Source of the DNA: Sporolactobacillus sp. Y61
GTDB lineage: Bacteria > Bacillota > Bacilli > Bacillales > Sporolactobacillaceae
Length of the DNA: 64,000 nucleotides
Assembly: GCF_040529185.1 (NCBI RefSeq)
Contig: NZ_CP159510.1
Location: 868,001 to 932,000 of the forward strand
Direction of reading: 5' to 3'
Every line of letters starts with the position of its first letter. The stretch's first letter is position 1. Of this stretch, positions 17,559 through 25,179 are shown in pieces. The notes under the pieces are model-generated. The model was given only the letters and a program-made list of their open reading frames with translations. It was not told the origin of the DNA and made no database searches. Position numbers and translations under genes: made by a program.

Positions 17559-18274
17559 TTTTTTGCCCCCTCCTCTGCCAGAAAGACGTCCTCAACAGTT
17601 TTTACGCCGTATCGGGCGGTCAATTCTTTCGGCGCTCCTTCAGCGATCAGATGCCCGCCGCTCAGCAGGCCGACCCGATCGCACTGGGAGACCTCATCCA
17701 TCACATGCGTGGTGACAATCATCGTGGCCCCTTTACTGCGAAGGTAATGGAAAAGGGTCCAGATGTCGCGCCGGATCATCGGATCGAGCCCGACGGTCGG
17801 TTCATCAAGTAGATAGAGCCGCGGCTGATGAACGAGTGCGGCAGCCAGTGACAGACGCCGTTTCATCCCGCCGGAAAAGTCCCCGACGGTCTTCTTCAGG
17901 TCCTGACTCAGCCCGACCTGTTTTGCGACTTCAAGAATTCTTCGCTTCTTCTCTTTACCGTGCATGCCCTGAATGGAAGCAAAAAAATCCAGATTCTGCC
18001 AGGCATTCAGTTCATTATACAGTGCATCTGACTGTGCCATATAGCCGAGTGAACGGAACGCGCCAAGTGTCGGACGCTGTTCGAACAGTTCCACTGCGCC
18101 TTTATCTGCTTTTTCAAGGCCAAGCAGAATACGCACCAGTGTCGTTTTTCCTGCGCCCGACGGACCAATCAGTCCATATATCTCACCCTCCTGGAGAGTC
18201 AACGACACATCATCGAGGACGACCTGTTTTTTATAATGTTTGAACAGATGTTCACCTTTGACCGGGTAGGTCAT
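17555..18274 (-). CDS. ABC exporter ATPase subunit
   Basis: 239 residues, the normal size for a single nucleotide-binding subunit. Walker A is GPSGAGKTT (near residue 38), the Q-loop is YMAQSDALY, the signature is FSGGMKRRLSLA, Walker B is LYLLDEPTVGLD, and the switch His is in VTTHVMDE. It powers the downstream permease, with which it overlaps by 4 bases. The promoter region is shared with the divergent TetR-family gene and contains a 25-bp inverted repeat, the likely operator. Confidence 0.92.
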   Translation of the reverse strand: MTYPVKGEHLFKHYKKQVVLDDVSLTLQEGEIYGLIGPSGAGKTTLVRILLGLEKADKGAVELFEQRPTLGAFRSLGYMAQSDALYNELNAWQNLDFFASIQGMHGKEKKRRILEVAKQVGLSQDLKKTVGDFSGGMKRRLSLAAALVHQPRLYLLDEPTVGLDPMIRRDIWTLFHYLRSKGATMIVTTHVMDEVSQCDRVGLLSGGHLIAEGAPKELTARYGVKTVEDVFLAEEGAKK

Positions 18275-18300
18275 ACCATCACATCCTTTAAGTAATCCTG

Positions 18301-18325
18301 GTTACTGAACACGATGTTCAATAAC
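18301..18325. promoter_or_regulatory. 25-bp inverted repeat, probable TetR operator
   Basis: The arms GTTACTGAACA and TGTTCAATAAC are inverted copies apart from one position, with a 3-base centre. A weaker related half-site (CGTTCAATGAC) follows at 18349-18359. The repeat lies 27 bases before the ABC ATPase start and about 95 bases before the divergent tetR start. Confidence 0.7.
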
Positions 18326-18420
18326 TATGATAAAATGTTTGTAAGGAACGTTCAATGACCTATTTTGGATAAAATGATCATTAGTAGACACTTCTGCAAA
18401 ATAAGTCCTGTAAAGGGGTG

Positions 18421-19047
18421 ATGATTCTGTCAATTGAATCAAAGGACAGGCGGGCCATAAAGACAAGAGCCGCGATCCGTTCACATTTTCTTGATCTTCT
18501 GCTGCAGAAAAATTTTAATCAGATCACGGTCAAAGATATTACCGCGGCGGCAAACATCGGACGCGGGACATTTTATCTGCACTATCAGGATAAGTATGAT
18601 CTGCTGGATAAAGTAATCGAAGAAGGACTCACGGAAACACTCAGCAACTTTCAGCCAGTGCACTATTTTTCCAATGGGAAAATTGTGCCGGAAAGGATCA
18701 TTCGTTTTGCCCGGAGTATCTTCGATTATTTCCAAAAAAATGAGCGCTTTTTCCGTGCGATGATGTTCAATGAAGGAATTCCGAACTTTCGCAACCGGAT
18801 GCAGCAGCGATTTATAAAAAAATTTCAGGCTGAAGTACAGGGAATGATATTGAAAAACAAAGAGACGGATCAGACGACACTCGAAATTCTTCCTGTATTT
18901 ATTTCATCAGGTATGATCGGCCTGATCGGCTGGTGGTTTCAGCATCATATGTGTATTTCCGCAGAAGATATGGCCGGCCGAATTTTTATGGTGATGACCC
19001 GGGGTCCCCTGCAGAGTATGGGCTTTCAGATCGAACATGAACAGTGA
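18421..19047 (+). CDS. TetR-family regulator of the adjacent ABC exporter
   Basis: 208 residues. The N-terminal helix-turn-helix is typical for TetR (TVKDITAAANIGRGTFYLHY, residues about 38-57). The rest is an all-helical ligand domain of the TetR_C_7/33-like type. Family members repress until a small molecule binds. ATG 18421 is taken as the start, but its AAAGGGG is only 2 bases away, so the true start is uncertain; GTG 18418 is the alternative. The gene is divergent from the ABC ATPase with a strong inverted repeat between, and convergent with the next gene with only 16 bases between stops. Confidence 0.88.
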   Translation: MILSIESKDRRAIKTRAAIRSHFLDLLLQKNFNQITVKDITAAANIGRGTFYLHYQDKYDLLDKVIEEGLTETLSNFQPVHYFSNGKIVPERIIRFARSIFDYFQKNERFFRAMMFNEGIPNFRNRMQQRFIKKFQAEVQGMILKNKETDQTTLEILPVFISSGMIGLIGWWFQHHMCISAEDMAGRIFMVMTRGPLQSMGFQIEHEQ

Positions 19048-19063
19048 ATCGTCTGCTTATGCC

Positions 19064-19690
19064 TCACGTCAGTGCGATTTTAAAGGTTCCGAAGACATCT
19101 TTTCCCCACCTGAGGCAGAAGGCGTCCCCGCTTTTCACTTTCCCGACACCGGCGGGAGTCCCGGTAAACAGAATGTCTCCTTCGCTAAGACCGTACTGCG
19201 TGCCGCAGAAATCAATCAGGGTCTGCGGGTCAAAAATCATCTGACCGATATTCCCGCGCTGGACGTTCAATCCATTGATCTCCAGGGAAAAATCAGTCTG
19301 TGCACTTTCAGCTAACCCGGGAAAGTCTGTAAAAGGTGTCAGTACGGCTGAATGAAGGAAGCCCTTGGCGGCGAGCCAGGGATAACCCTTCTTTTTCAAT
19401 GCCGTCTGCACGTCACGCAGTGTAAAGTCGACACCGAGCGCCATGCCGTCGATCAGGTCGTCGGCGTGCATGCCGGATGAGTAAGCCTTGCCGATTCGGA
19501 TGACCCATTCGGCTTCGTAGTGTACACTGCCCTGATCTCCGGGTAAGGTGATGGTTTGTCCGACCGCCGTGACGGCAGCGTGTGTCGGCTTAGAAAAAAA
19601 CATGGGGGATCCGGGAACGGCATTATTCAGTTCCTTGGCATGAAGGGCATAGTTTCGGCCGACACAATAGATATTGCGAATGTGATTCAT
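19064..19690 (-). CDS. Fumarylacetoacetate hydrolase-family protein
   Basis: 208 residues, matching the short FAH-family hydrolases that cleave acylpyruvates or decarboxylate oxaloacetate; the exact substrate cannot be read from sequence. The metal site residues of the family are visible: Glu in YEAEWVIRIG and Asp in LGVDFTLRDVQ. The KGFLHSAVLTPF and GTPAGVGKVKSGD motifs are typical. The N-terminus IYCVGRNYALHAKELNN is a hallmark. ATG 19690 follows AAGG by 6-7 bases; the in-frame TTG 19693 is rejected. Monocistronic as far as can be seen. Confidence 0.9.
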   Translation of the reverse strand: MNHIRNIYCVGRNYALHAKELNNAVPGSPMFFSKPTHAAVTAVGQTITLPGDQGSVHYEAEWVIRIGKAYSSGMHADDLIDGMALGVDFTLRDVQTALKKKGYPWLAAKGFLHSAVLTPFTDFPGLAESAQTDFSLEINGLNVQRGNIGQMIFDPQTLIDFCGTQYGLSEGDILFTGTPAGVGKVKSGDAFCLRWGKDVFGTFKIALT

Positions 19691-19724
19691 CAACAGCCTT
19701 CTTTCTGCATGGTGAGAAAAATTT

Positions 19725-19760
19725 GCCGACTGGCAGGCTGCAGGCGCCCCAGTGGCTTAG
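19725..19760. repeat. Dispersed GCCgactGGC hairpin repeat, copy 1
   Basis: TTTGCCGACTGGCAGGCTGC is followed by aggcGCC. It resembles sequences at 23673-23710 and 62843-62876. It lies upstream of the FAH-family gene. Confidence 0.5.
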
Positions 19761-19817
19761 TATTTCTCCCCACCCTGCGTTTAGTTTCGAGTTCTCCCTG
19801 ATCAATCTGTTGAAAAA

Positions 19818-20220
19818 TTACGCTTTTGAACTCGTGAGAAAATCTTCTAACTCAATGACGTTTACTTCACCAGAATTATCAAGGATAGAGTAAATGAATT
19901 CGGGGATATCCAAATCATCCATACCATAATCCTTACCGGTATTTACCGAGGAACAGGCTTCCTCAATCACCGTCACGCGATAGCCGTGTTCGAAAGTGGC
20001 TGCCGAATTAAAGAAAATGCAATATTCGCTGTTAAAGCCTGTAAGGACAACCTCGTCAACCTGTGCAGCCTGCAACTTGTCGTTTAATTCTGTTCGGTAA
20101 AAAGCACTGGGTATCTTTTTTTCGATACATTCAAAAACACAGGGGGCCAGTTGCGCGTCAATGTCAGCACCGGGAGTGCCTGCCTGAATGGGGCTTCCTT
20201 CCGTCTCATCAATATGACGA
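19818..20220 (-). pseudogene. Isochorismatase-family hydrolase, 3' part (split by insertion)
   Basis: This is the C-terminal 133 codons plus stop of a cysteine hydrolase; the first 42 codons lie at 23257-23384. Joining the two at 23257/20220 restores one frame of 176 residues, reading PVFFIRHIDETEGSP across the joint, exactly the family wording. The part here keeps the catalytic Lys (CIEKKIPSAF) and Cys (GFNSEYCIFFNS). The frame currently runs back to an ATG at 20264 inside the mobile element, so a truncated 148-residue product could be made, but it lacks the catalytic Asp. Isochorismatase-like hydrolases cleave vinyl ethers or amides; the substrate is unknown. Confidence 0.88.
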
Positions 20221-20380
20221 GTGAACCTCACACGACTTATTAAGTCGTGTGCTTCTGGGAACATTGCACACTTACCTAACGTTCAGGCAGAGGTCACAAC
20301 TCTTTTACCAAGGCTCGTCCCGAGCCGAAGAATATTCTTTGCTGCGTTAATATCTCTATCGTGATGATGCCCACAGCCAG
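20221..20380 (-). ncRNA. Predicted right-end guide RNA (reRNA/omegaRNA) scaffold
   Basis: TnpB elements of this superfamily produce an RNA from the 3' end of tnpB through the right end, with the guide taken from the flanking DNA. The segment after the tnpB stop (20282 down to 20221) is conserved-looking, ends in a hairpin and abuts the host. The upstream limit is a guess. No direct evidence of expression. Confidence 0.35.
20229..20251. repeat. Right-end hairpin of the TnpB element
   Basis: Perfect 10-bp stem CACACGACTT/AAGTCGTGTG with a 3-base loop, 8 bases inside the right end. Confidence 0.8.
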
Positions 20381-21332
20381 GGCATGTCCAGTCCCTTATG
20401 TCTAACGTATGCTTTCCGTCATCATAACCACATTCCGAGCATATTTGTGATGTCTTATAGGGATTGACAATGACTAATTTTTTACCACACCATGCACATT
20501 TGTATTCAAGCATCCGTCTAATTTCCCGCCAGGATTGATTAACAATTGCTCTGGATAATTTGTGATTGCGTAGAAGATTTTTTGCTTTCAAATCTTCCAT
20601 GACAATGACATCATTATCTTTAACTAATTGCATTGTAATTTTATGGAGATAGTCATTGCGTTGATTAGTCATTTTCTCATTGTATTCAGCAACCATTAAT
20701 TTGGCTTTTTTATAATTTTTAAAGTCATCGAGGCATCTGGGATTAAGTACCTTATTATGCTTATCCCATGCGATTTCTTTCTGAGCTTGCAATCTACGTC
20801 TAGCTAACCGTTTCTCCCAGTAATATTTCTTCCTGGCTAAGATTTTGTCAAAACGAATGGTAGGGAACTTAATACCATCAGATCCAATGACTAAATCGGC
20901 AACACCCAGGTCAATACCTAATTGCCTTCCTGTTTTGTTGAATGTTTGGTTTTCATATTCAACAAGCAGCACAGCATAATATTTTCCTGTTGGTGATAGA
21001 CGAACAGTTACTGATTTAATTTTTTCAGGGATTTTAATTCCTGCTTTGAATCTCACAATTCCTAATTTCGGTAATTTAACATGATGTTTATTAACTTGTT
21101 TAATGTTTTTACCTACACATTTTGATTGAAAACTTTGTTTCGGATATTTCTTTGATTTAAACTTTGGAAAACCGGTATGTTCTTTGAAAAACTTTTTATA
21201 TGCTTCCACCAGATCATGATTCGTACATTGTAAACTGGTACTCTCAGCATCTTTTAACCATGGATACTCCATCTTCAAGGCTTTAAGCATGTTATTCAAT
21301 GCAAAAGCGTTAAGAAAAGAAGAGTCGGGATT
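20283..21332 (-). pseudogene. tnpB: TnpB nuclease, 3' part (split by IS256-family element)
   Basis: 349 codons of an RNA-guided TnpB endonuclease. All three RuvC acidic residues are present: Asp in GIDLGVADLV, Glu in IVMEDLKAKN and Asp in DRDINAAKN. The zinc finger is also present (CAWCGKK, then CSECGYDD with CPGCGHH). The N-terminal 44 codons lie at 22846-22977. Removing 21333-22845 (the IS plus one copy of the 8-bp duplication) restores one 393-residue frame reading RYHNNPDSSFLNAF. The protein is therefore inactive through a recent insertion rather than decay. A TTG at 21338 extends the frame 2 codons into the IS. Confidence 0.9.
21325..21332. repeat. Target duplication of the IS256-family element, left copy
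   Basis: TCGGGATT here is identical to 22838-22845 on the other side of the element. Eight bases is usual for the IS256 family. Confidence 0.9.
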
Positions 21333-21381
21333 GGTCAAGTCTTTTTTTATGTGTAAATTACCTCAGCCAGGATAGGGTTGA

Positions 21382-22614
21382 TTATCCTGGATAAATGGCT
21401 GTCACTTTACTGGAATTAGCCACTTTGGGTTGTTTCGCTTTCCAGTCAAAATAGTCATCCATTCTCAGGTAGCGCCGGCCGTTCGACCACTTTTCGTCCT
21501 GCTCCATGAGAACAGAACCCATGAGGCGGATGACTGACTCGCGGTTAGGAAAAATACGAATGACCTGCTCCCGACGGCGAAATTCTTCATTGAGGCGCTC
21601 CATACCGTTTGTCGTTCGCAGGCGGCGACGATACGGCTCCGGAAGTGAAAGGACTGCAGTGACATCATCAAAAGCTTCTTCCACCATTTCAGTCACTTTA
21701 GACGCTTTCTCCTGATAAGTATCCAGAAAAGACTGAAGGAGCGTACGAGCGGTTTCGATGTCTGGGGCGTGCAGAATCGCTTTTACCTGTTCAGCTCCTT
21801 CTCGCTGTAAATCATCTGGGAACCGATCGTTTACGTTGCGCAGAAAGTGAGCCTGGCACCGTTGCCATGTGGCTCCCTGAAACGCTTTTTGAACGGCACC
21901 GACGAGACCCCCATGATCATCACTGACAATCACATCGACGCCCTTCAGACCACGAGACTTCAGCCAATCGAAATAGTTCTTCCACGCCTCCGTGCTTTCG
22001 CTGTCATCGACTTTCAGACCCAGAATCATGCGATACCCTTTCTCGTTGACGCCATAACTAATCAATACACCACGAGAACGAACACGGCCATTTTCACGCA
22101 CCTTTGTATAAATCGCATCAACAAACAGAAACGGATAGCTGCCCTCCAGAGGGCGGTCATTCCAGCCATGGACCAGTGGATCCAGATGTCCGCAAAGATC
22201 CGATACGGTCGACTTCGAGAAGTCTGTGCCGCAAAGCTCTTCAGTGATGTGACTGACACGGCGTGTTGAAACCCCATTGATGACCATTTCCATCAAAGAC
22301 AAAACGAGCGCTTGTTCACTGCGCTGATAGCGTTTAAAGAGATCGGTTGAAAAATGACCGTTGCGTAGTCGAGGAACGTTCAGCGAAAGCTTGCCCACAC
22401 GGGTCGTTAGTTGGTGGGGGTAGGAGCCGTTTCGGTAATCGGTCCGGGCCTCACTACGTTCATATTTTTCGGCTTTCAGTTGCTCACTGGCCTGCGCCTG
22501 AAGTACTTGATCTAAAATCGCCTCCAAAAGGGCATTCATGCCAGATTCTTTTGAATCGCCAAGAAATAATTGATGCAAAAGTTGTTCATCTAGAGTAATC
22601 TGTAGTTGAGCCAT
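21382..22614 (-). CDS. IS256-family transposase
   Basis: 410 residues, full length, apparently intact. It is a DDE transposase of the Mutator/IS256 family. The catalytic Asp residues are in FLFVDAIYTKV and VIVSDDHGGL, the Glu in NGMERLNEEFRRREQVIRIFPN (counted from residue 330, split by the family signature) and the C-x2-H motif in WQRCQAHFLRNV. The N-terminal DNA-binding region (residues 1-150) is basic. ATG 22614 has AAAGGAGAG ahead. A hairpin (CCAGGATA/TATCCTGG, 21367-21390) overlaps the stop and may terminate transcription. Confidence 0.95.
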   Translation of the reverse strand: MAQLQITLDEQLLHQLFLGDSKESGMNALLEAILDQVLQAQASEQLKAEKYERSEARTDYRNGSYPHQLTTRVGKLSLNVPRLRNGHFSTDLFKRYQRSEQALVLSLMEMVINGVSTRRVSHITEELCGTDFSKSTVSDLCGHLDPLVHGWNDRPLEGSYPFLFVDAIYTKVRENGRVRSRGVLISYGVNEKGYRMILGLKVDDSESTEAWKNYFDWLKSRGLKGVDVIVSDDHGGLVGAVQKAFQGATWQRCQAHFLRNVNDRFPDDLQREGAEQVKAILHAPDIETARTLLQSFLDTYQEKASKVTEMVEEAFDDVTAVLSLPEPYRRRLRTTNGMERLNEEFRRREQVIRIFPNRESVIRLMGSVLMEQDEKWSNGRRYLRMDDYFDWKAKQPKVANSSKVTAIYPG

Positions 22615-22731
22615 CCCTGAATCTCTCCTTTAGAATTTGGTTTTTGGTTAACTCTATTCTAACTGAGATGATGGGCTCCGGCTCATTTTCTATGAAAAAA
22701 ATGACAGAGACGAGAGAGAAATGAAATCCCG

Positions 22732-22774
22732 CTGTTTTTCTGGAGGGGGCTGGCCAGCCCCTCCAGAAAAACAG
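22732..22774. repeat. 43-base inverted repeat inside the IS256-family element
   Basis: Arms of 17 bases (CTGTTTTTCTGGAGGGG and its exact complement) around a 9-base centre, between the transposase start and the nearby end of the element. With T runs on both sides it would act as a terminator against outside transcription reaching the transposase gene. Confidence 0.75.
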
Positions 22775-22837
22775 ATTCCCTGCTCAACATTTTCTCATAT
22801 TCAGAAACCCTTTTTACACAATTATACGGACTCAACT

Positions 22838-22977
22838 TCGGGATTGTTGTGGTATCGTTCAATCATCATGTTTAACATCTGATTCCACACAAAACGGTTA
22901 TAGCCAAAGTTTAATTTAATTTTAAGTTTTTGTTCTTTGTTAGGATATATTCTTAACTTTAAACCTTTTAATACCAT
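22838..22977 (-). pseudogene. tnpB: TnpB nuclease, 5' part
   Basis: The start of tnpB: ATG 22977 follows AGAGGTG and reads MVLKGLKLRIYPNKEQKLKI, the usual TnpB N-terminus, then NFGYNRFVWNQML. The frame continues to the duplicated TCGGGATT at 22838-22845 and meets a stop (22822) within the IS, so a 51-residue fragment would be made. See the 3' part for the joined protein. Confidence 0.88.
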
Positions 22978-23000
22978 TGTTGTTTCACCTCTTTTCTTTA

Positions 23001-23059
23001 ACTATAATATATCATGATGTCATTATCTTGTAAATATTATGATTAAATGTTATTATAGT
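23001..23059. promoter_or_regulatory. Symmetric divergent promoter of tnpB and the RHH gene
   Basis: ACTATAATA at 23001 and its inverted counterpart ATTATAGT at 23052-23059 give outward-facing -10 boxes for the two divergent genes of the element. Inner ATCAT/ATGAT words extend the symmetry. This would suit control by the small RHH protein. Confidence 0.5.
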
Positions 23060-23076
23060 CAAGAGGTGACAATGAT

Positions 23077-23232
23077 ATGAGTACGATAGCAAGTAACAAA
23101 ACAAGAACACTATTGACCATTGAGAAAGGCTTAAAGAAAGAGTTGGAACAAATAGCCAAAGAACAAAACAGATCATTTAACAATTTAGTGATTACAGTAT
23201 TGAAAAGATACGCCGATTCATCTCATGACTGA
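23077..23232 (+). CDS. Ribbon-helix-helix protein of the TnpB element
   Basis: 51 residues, ATG 23077 with AAGAGGTG 8 bases ahead. The sequence TRTLLTIEKGLKKELEQIAK is followed by EQNRSFNNLVITVLKRYAD. It has one beta strand, a helix, a turn and a second helix, the plan of CopG/Arc-type ribbon-helix-helix DNA-binding proteins. The S-F-N-N-L turn is typical. It is transcribed away from tnpB and lies inside the element, 24 bases from its left end. A role in repressing tnpB is inferred. Such small genes are often missed in annotation. Confidence 0.75.
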   Translation: MSTIASNKTRTLLTIEKGLKKELEQIAKEQNRSFNNLVITVLKRYADSSHD

Positions 23233-23256
23233 AGTCACGTGTGTTCTCGGCTAATA

Positions 23257-23384
23257 ATAAAAAACACGGGCTCATGGTTGGACTGGAAGTGACGGATCAA
23301 TTTTTTGATACAATCCATCATTGCCTGAGCATCGCTTTTTTCAGTAAAGCCTTTCTGAACATCAATAACAAGTAGTGCACGCAT
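23257..23384 (-). pseudogene. Isochorismatase-family hydrolase, 5' part
   Basis: ATG 23384 starts MRALLVIDVQKGFTEK, which holds the catalytic Asp of the family (LLVIDVQ), and continues 42 codons to PVFF, where the TnpB element begins. A GGTGA ribosome binding site lies 6 bases ahead. The rest of the gene is at 19818-20220. The frame now ends about 9 codons into the element. Confidence 0.85.
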
Positions 23385-23632
23385 CTATAATCACCGGCTT
23401 TTCTATGAATTAACGCTATCTTTAAGTGATACTTGACGTTATTCGTGATTAAAGCAGTCAGCCGCAACTCAAAAACTGCCTCGTTGTGTCGGTCCGGCAG
23501 TACAAACTGGCAAAGCCCGCCTGCGGTGCTGGCTGCATCAAAACGGACGGTTGACACGTGCCTGTTTAACCGCCGGTTTTACTCAGCAACTGTTCCTTTT
23601 TCAAATTTCTGAATTTAATGAAATAAAGCTTT
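23385..23632. other. Upstream region of the split isochorismatase gene
   Basis: No gene is supported here. The minus-strand frame 23318-23557 overlaps the isochorismatase start and has no recognisable product. Confidence 0.4.
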
Positions 23633-23668
23633 AACTAAAAGAAAAGAGCCTGGCTTGTGCCAGACTCT
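23633..23668 (-). terminator. Terminator downstream of pdxK
   Basis: On the minus strand AGAGTCTGGC pairs with GCCAGGCTCT around ACAA, followed by TTTCTTTT. Confidence 0.75.
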
Positions 23669-23672
23669 ATAA

Positions 23673-23710
23673 GTCCGACTGGCAACTTGCGGACCATAAG
23701 GGCACTGGTC
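23673..23710. repeat. Dispersed GCCgactGGC-type repeat, copy 2
   Basis: GTCCGACTGGCAACTTGCGGAC resembles the copies at 19725 and 62843. Its own stem is GTCCG/CGGAC. Confidence 0.4.
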
Positions 23711-23796
23711 GTTATCGTGTCAGACGTAATACTCTGGTCATCATCATGCAGTAAGGCATCTCGCAAGTTTGCCGTCAAACCTCATCAATCGTTTTT

Positions 23797-24639
23797 TCAC
23801 AAGCTACGTTTACTCAGTGATCTTTTATAGGCACTGTGGTCGGTTGGTCCGGTATAATCGTTCAGCCGGAAGGATTCACGAATGCCGGCTGTCACAAAAT
23901 CCTTGGCCAGTTTTACAGCATCAAGGACAGATTTTCCCTGTGCCAGCCCGGCAGTGATCGCCGCTGCATAGGTACAGCCTGCGCCATGAATATTCGGCGT
24001 GTCCACTTTTTCAGCGGAGATGATATGAAAATCTTTTCCGTCGTAGAGGACATCAATCGCCTGGTCTGTATCGTGCAAACGGGCACCGCCCTTAACCAGT
24101 GCATTTTTTGCACCGAGATCAACCAGTTTTGCTGCCGCTTCTTTCATTTGATCAACCGAACTGATCCACTTCGTTCCCGCCAGTTTTGCCGCCTCATAAA
24201 GATTCGGCGTGGTAATCAATGCTTTAGGAAGCAGCAGGTCACGGATGGCCGACGTATTTTCCGGCTGCAGTTCTGGCTGAAGGGCCTCTTCTGCGCCCTT
24301 GCAGACCATTACCGGATCAATAACCACGTTTTTCAGCTGATTTTTTTCAATCGTATCAGAAGCTATTCGGATCACTTCCGGAGACCCGAGCATGCCTGTC
24401 TTCATCGCATCCACGCCAATACCGGAGACAATCGTATCGAGCTGCTTTTTCAGCAAATCTGTATCAAGCATGGTGACCGAATGGGCCCAGTGATGGAAAG
24501 GATCCATTGTTACCACGCAGGTCAGCGCCGTCATGCCGTATACGCCGAGCTCCTGAAAAGTCTTCAGGTCTGCCTGCATACCTGCACCGCCGCTTGAGTC
24601 CGAACCGGCGATGGTCAGTGCCTTATAATGTGCCACCAT
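23797..24639 (-). CDS. pdxK: Pyridoxal/pyridoxine kinase
   Basis: 280 residues. It is a ribokinase-fold kinase that phosphorylates vitamin B6 forms; the close relative ThiD acts on hydroxymethylpyrimidine. The N-terminus KALTIAGSDSSGGAGMQADL and the blocks VVIDPVMVCKGAEE and DTPNIHGAGCTYAAA (anion hole and catalytic base region) are present. The wording is nearer to the Bacillus PdxK group than to ThiD of thiamine operons, and no thi genes are adjacent. ATG 24639 is preceded by AGGAGG. It lies just outside the split isochorismatase locus and has its own terminator. Confidence 0.88.
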   Translation of the reverse strand: MVAHYKALTIAGSDSSGGAGMQADLKTFQELGVYGMTALTCVVTMDPFHHWAHSVTMLDTDLLKKQLDTIVSGIGVDAMKTGMLGSPEVIRIASDTIEKNQLKNVVIDPVMVCKGAEEALQPELQPENTSAIRDLLLPKALITTPNLYEAAKLAGTKWISSVDQMKEAAAKLVDLGAKNALVKGGARLHDTDQAIDVLYDGKDFHIISAEKVDTPNIHGAGCTYAAAITAGLAQGKSVLDAVKLAKDFVTAGIRESFRLNDYTGPTDHSAYKRSLSKRSL

Positions 24640-25179
24640 TTTTTTCTACCTCCTGAAACTTCTTCTTTTTATTATTATATACTAAAACTTGAAACATCAA
24701 AAACAACCTTGATGCCTTGTCAGATAGGGGGGTAAAGGTTTCTGAAAAAAATACCATCCAGCTATCAGGGACAACTGACGAAAGAGGCAGCCTGAGTTAA
24801 TCTTTCCAGGAAAAACATAGAATCAGCAAGGGATAGGACACTTTTCTATCTTTTGATTTTTAGTAAAAAAGTCAAAACTAGTCACCTTGATTGATAGGTG
24901 GCTGTTTTTTTCTTTACACCAATCGCATCTTTTTACATATCGGACGATTGGTTACAGTCTCGAAGTTTCTTTGGCTTGGGAATGCATCAATTTCTTGAGA
25001 ATTCTCATGATTTTCGCGTGTTTATTTGATGTTTTGCGCCACTCAGTTTTTTGCTGCGAATTTTTTGAAATTAGATACGACTTGTGGCCGATTTGTTACA
25101 AATCTGGAATCAGTTCTATTTTTTAATGCAGAAACGAATCAAATACAGTTTTTCCTGAGTTGTTCCACTACTCTGACGG
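24640..25179. other. 540-base A+T-rich gap with one hairpin
   Basis: No gene was recognised. A terminator-like hairpin lies at 24880-24911 (AGTCACCT/AGGTGGCT, then T run) with no plus-strand gene ahead of it; it may be left over from lost DNA. Base composition is clearly richer in A+T than in the flanks, marking the edge of the sugar island. Confidence 0.45.

Larger units (their letters stand above)
21333..22837 (-). mobile_element. IS256-family (Mutator-type) insertion sequence, 1505 bp
   Basis: Bounded by an 8-bp duplication (TCGGGATT) on both sides. The terminal inverted repeats are imperfect: 25-base ends GGTCAAGTCTTTTTTTATGT... and AGTTGAGTCCGTATAATTGT... match at 16 positions and share the inner word TGTGTAAA. 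One transposase gene fills most of the element. It interrupts tnpB between codons 44 and 47. Confidence 0.93.
20221..23256 (-). mobile_element. IS1341-type (IS200/IS605 superfamily) TnpB element, carrying a nested IS256-family insertion
   Basis: The limits are set by restoring the split host gene. The left end (23256) follows host TTTTTTAT on the minus strand and the right end (20221) abuts TCGTCAT, without target duplication, as expected for this superfamily. It carries tnpB (minus), a divergent ribbon-helix-helix gene, and subterminal hairpins at both ends: 20229-20251 (10-bp perfect stem) and 23226-23237 (TGACTgaAGTCA). No tnpA for a Y1 transposase is present. Without the nested insertion and its duplicated 8 bp the element is about 1.5 kb. 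The end points may shift by a few bases because of the TTATTATTA run. Confidence 0.85.

Noticed and set aside
20229..20264. ATG 20264 as the true start of a short isochorismatase
   Set aside because: It lies within the right end of the TnpB element; the original N-terminus is found at 23384.
23318..23557. Minus-strand frame of 79 residues
   Set aside because: It overlaps the true start of the isochorismatase gene in another frame and shows no known domain.
24887..25126. Plus-strand frame of 79 residues in the gap next to scrK
   Set aside because: Composition reflects T-rich DNA; no ribosome binding site and no family recognised.
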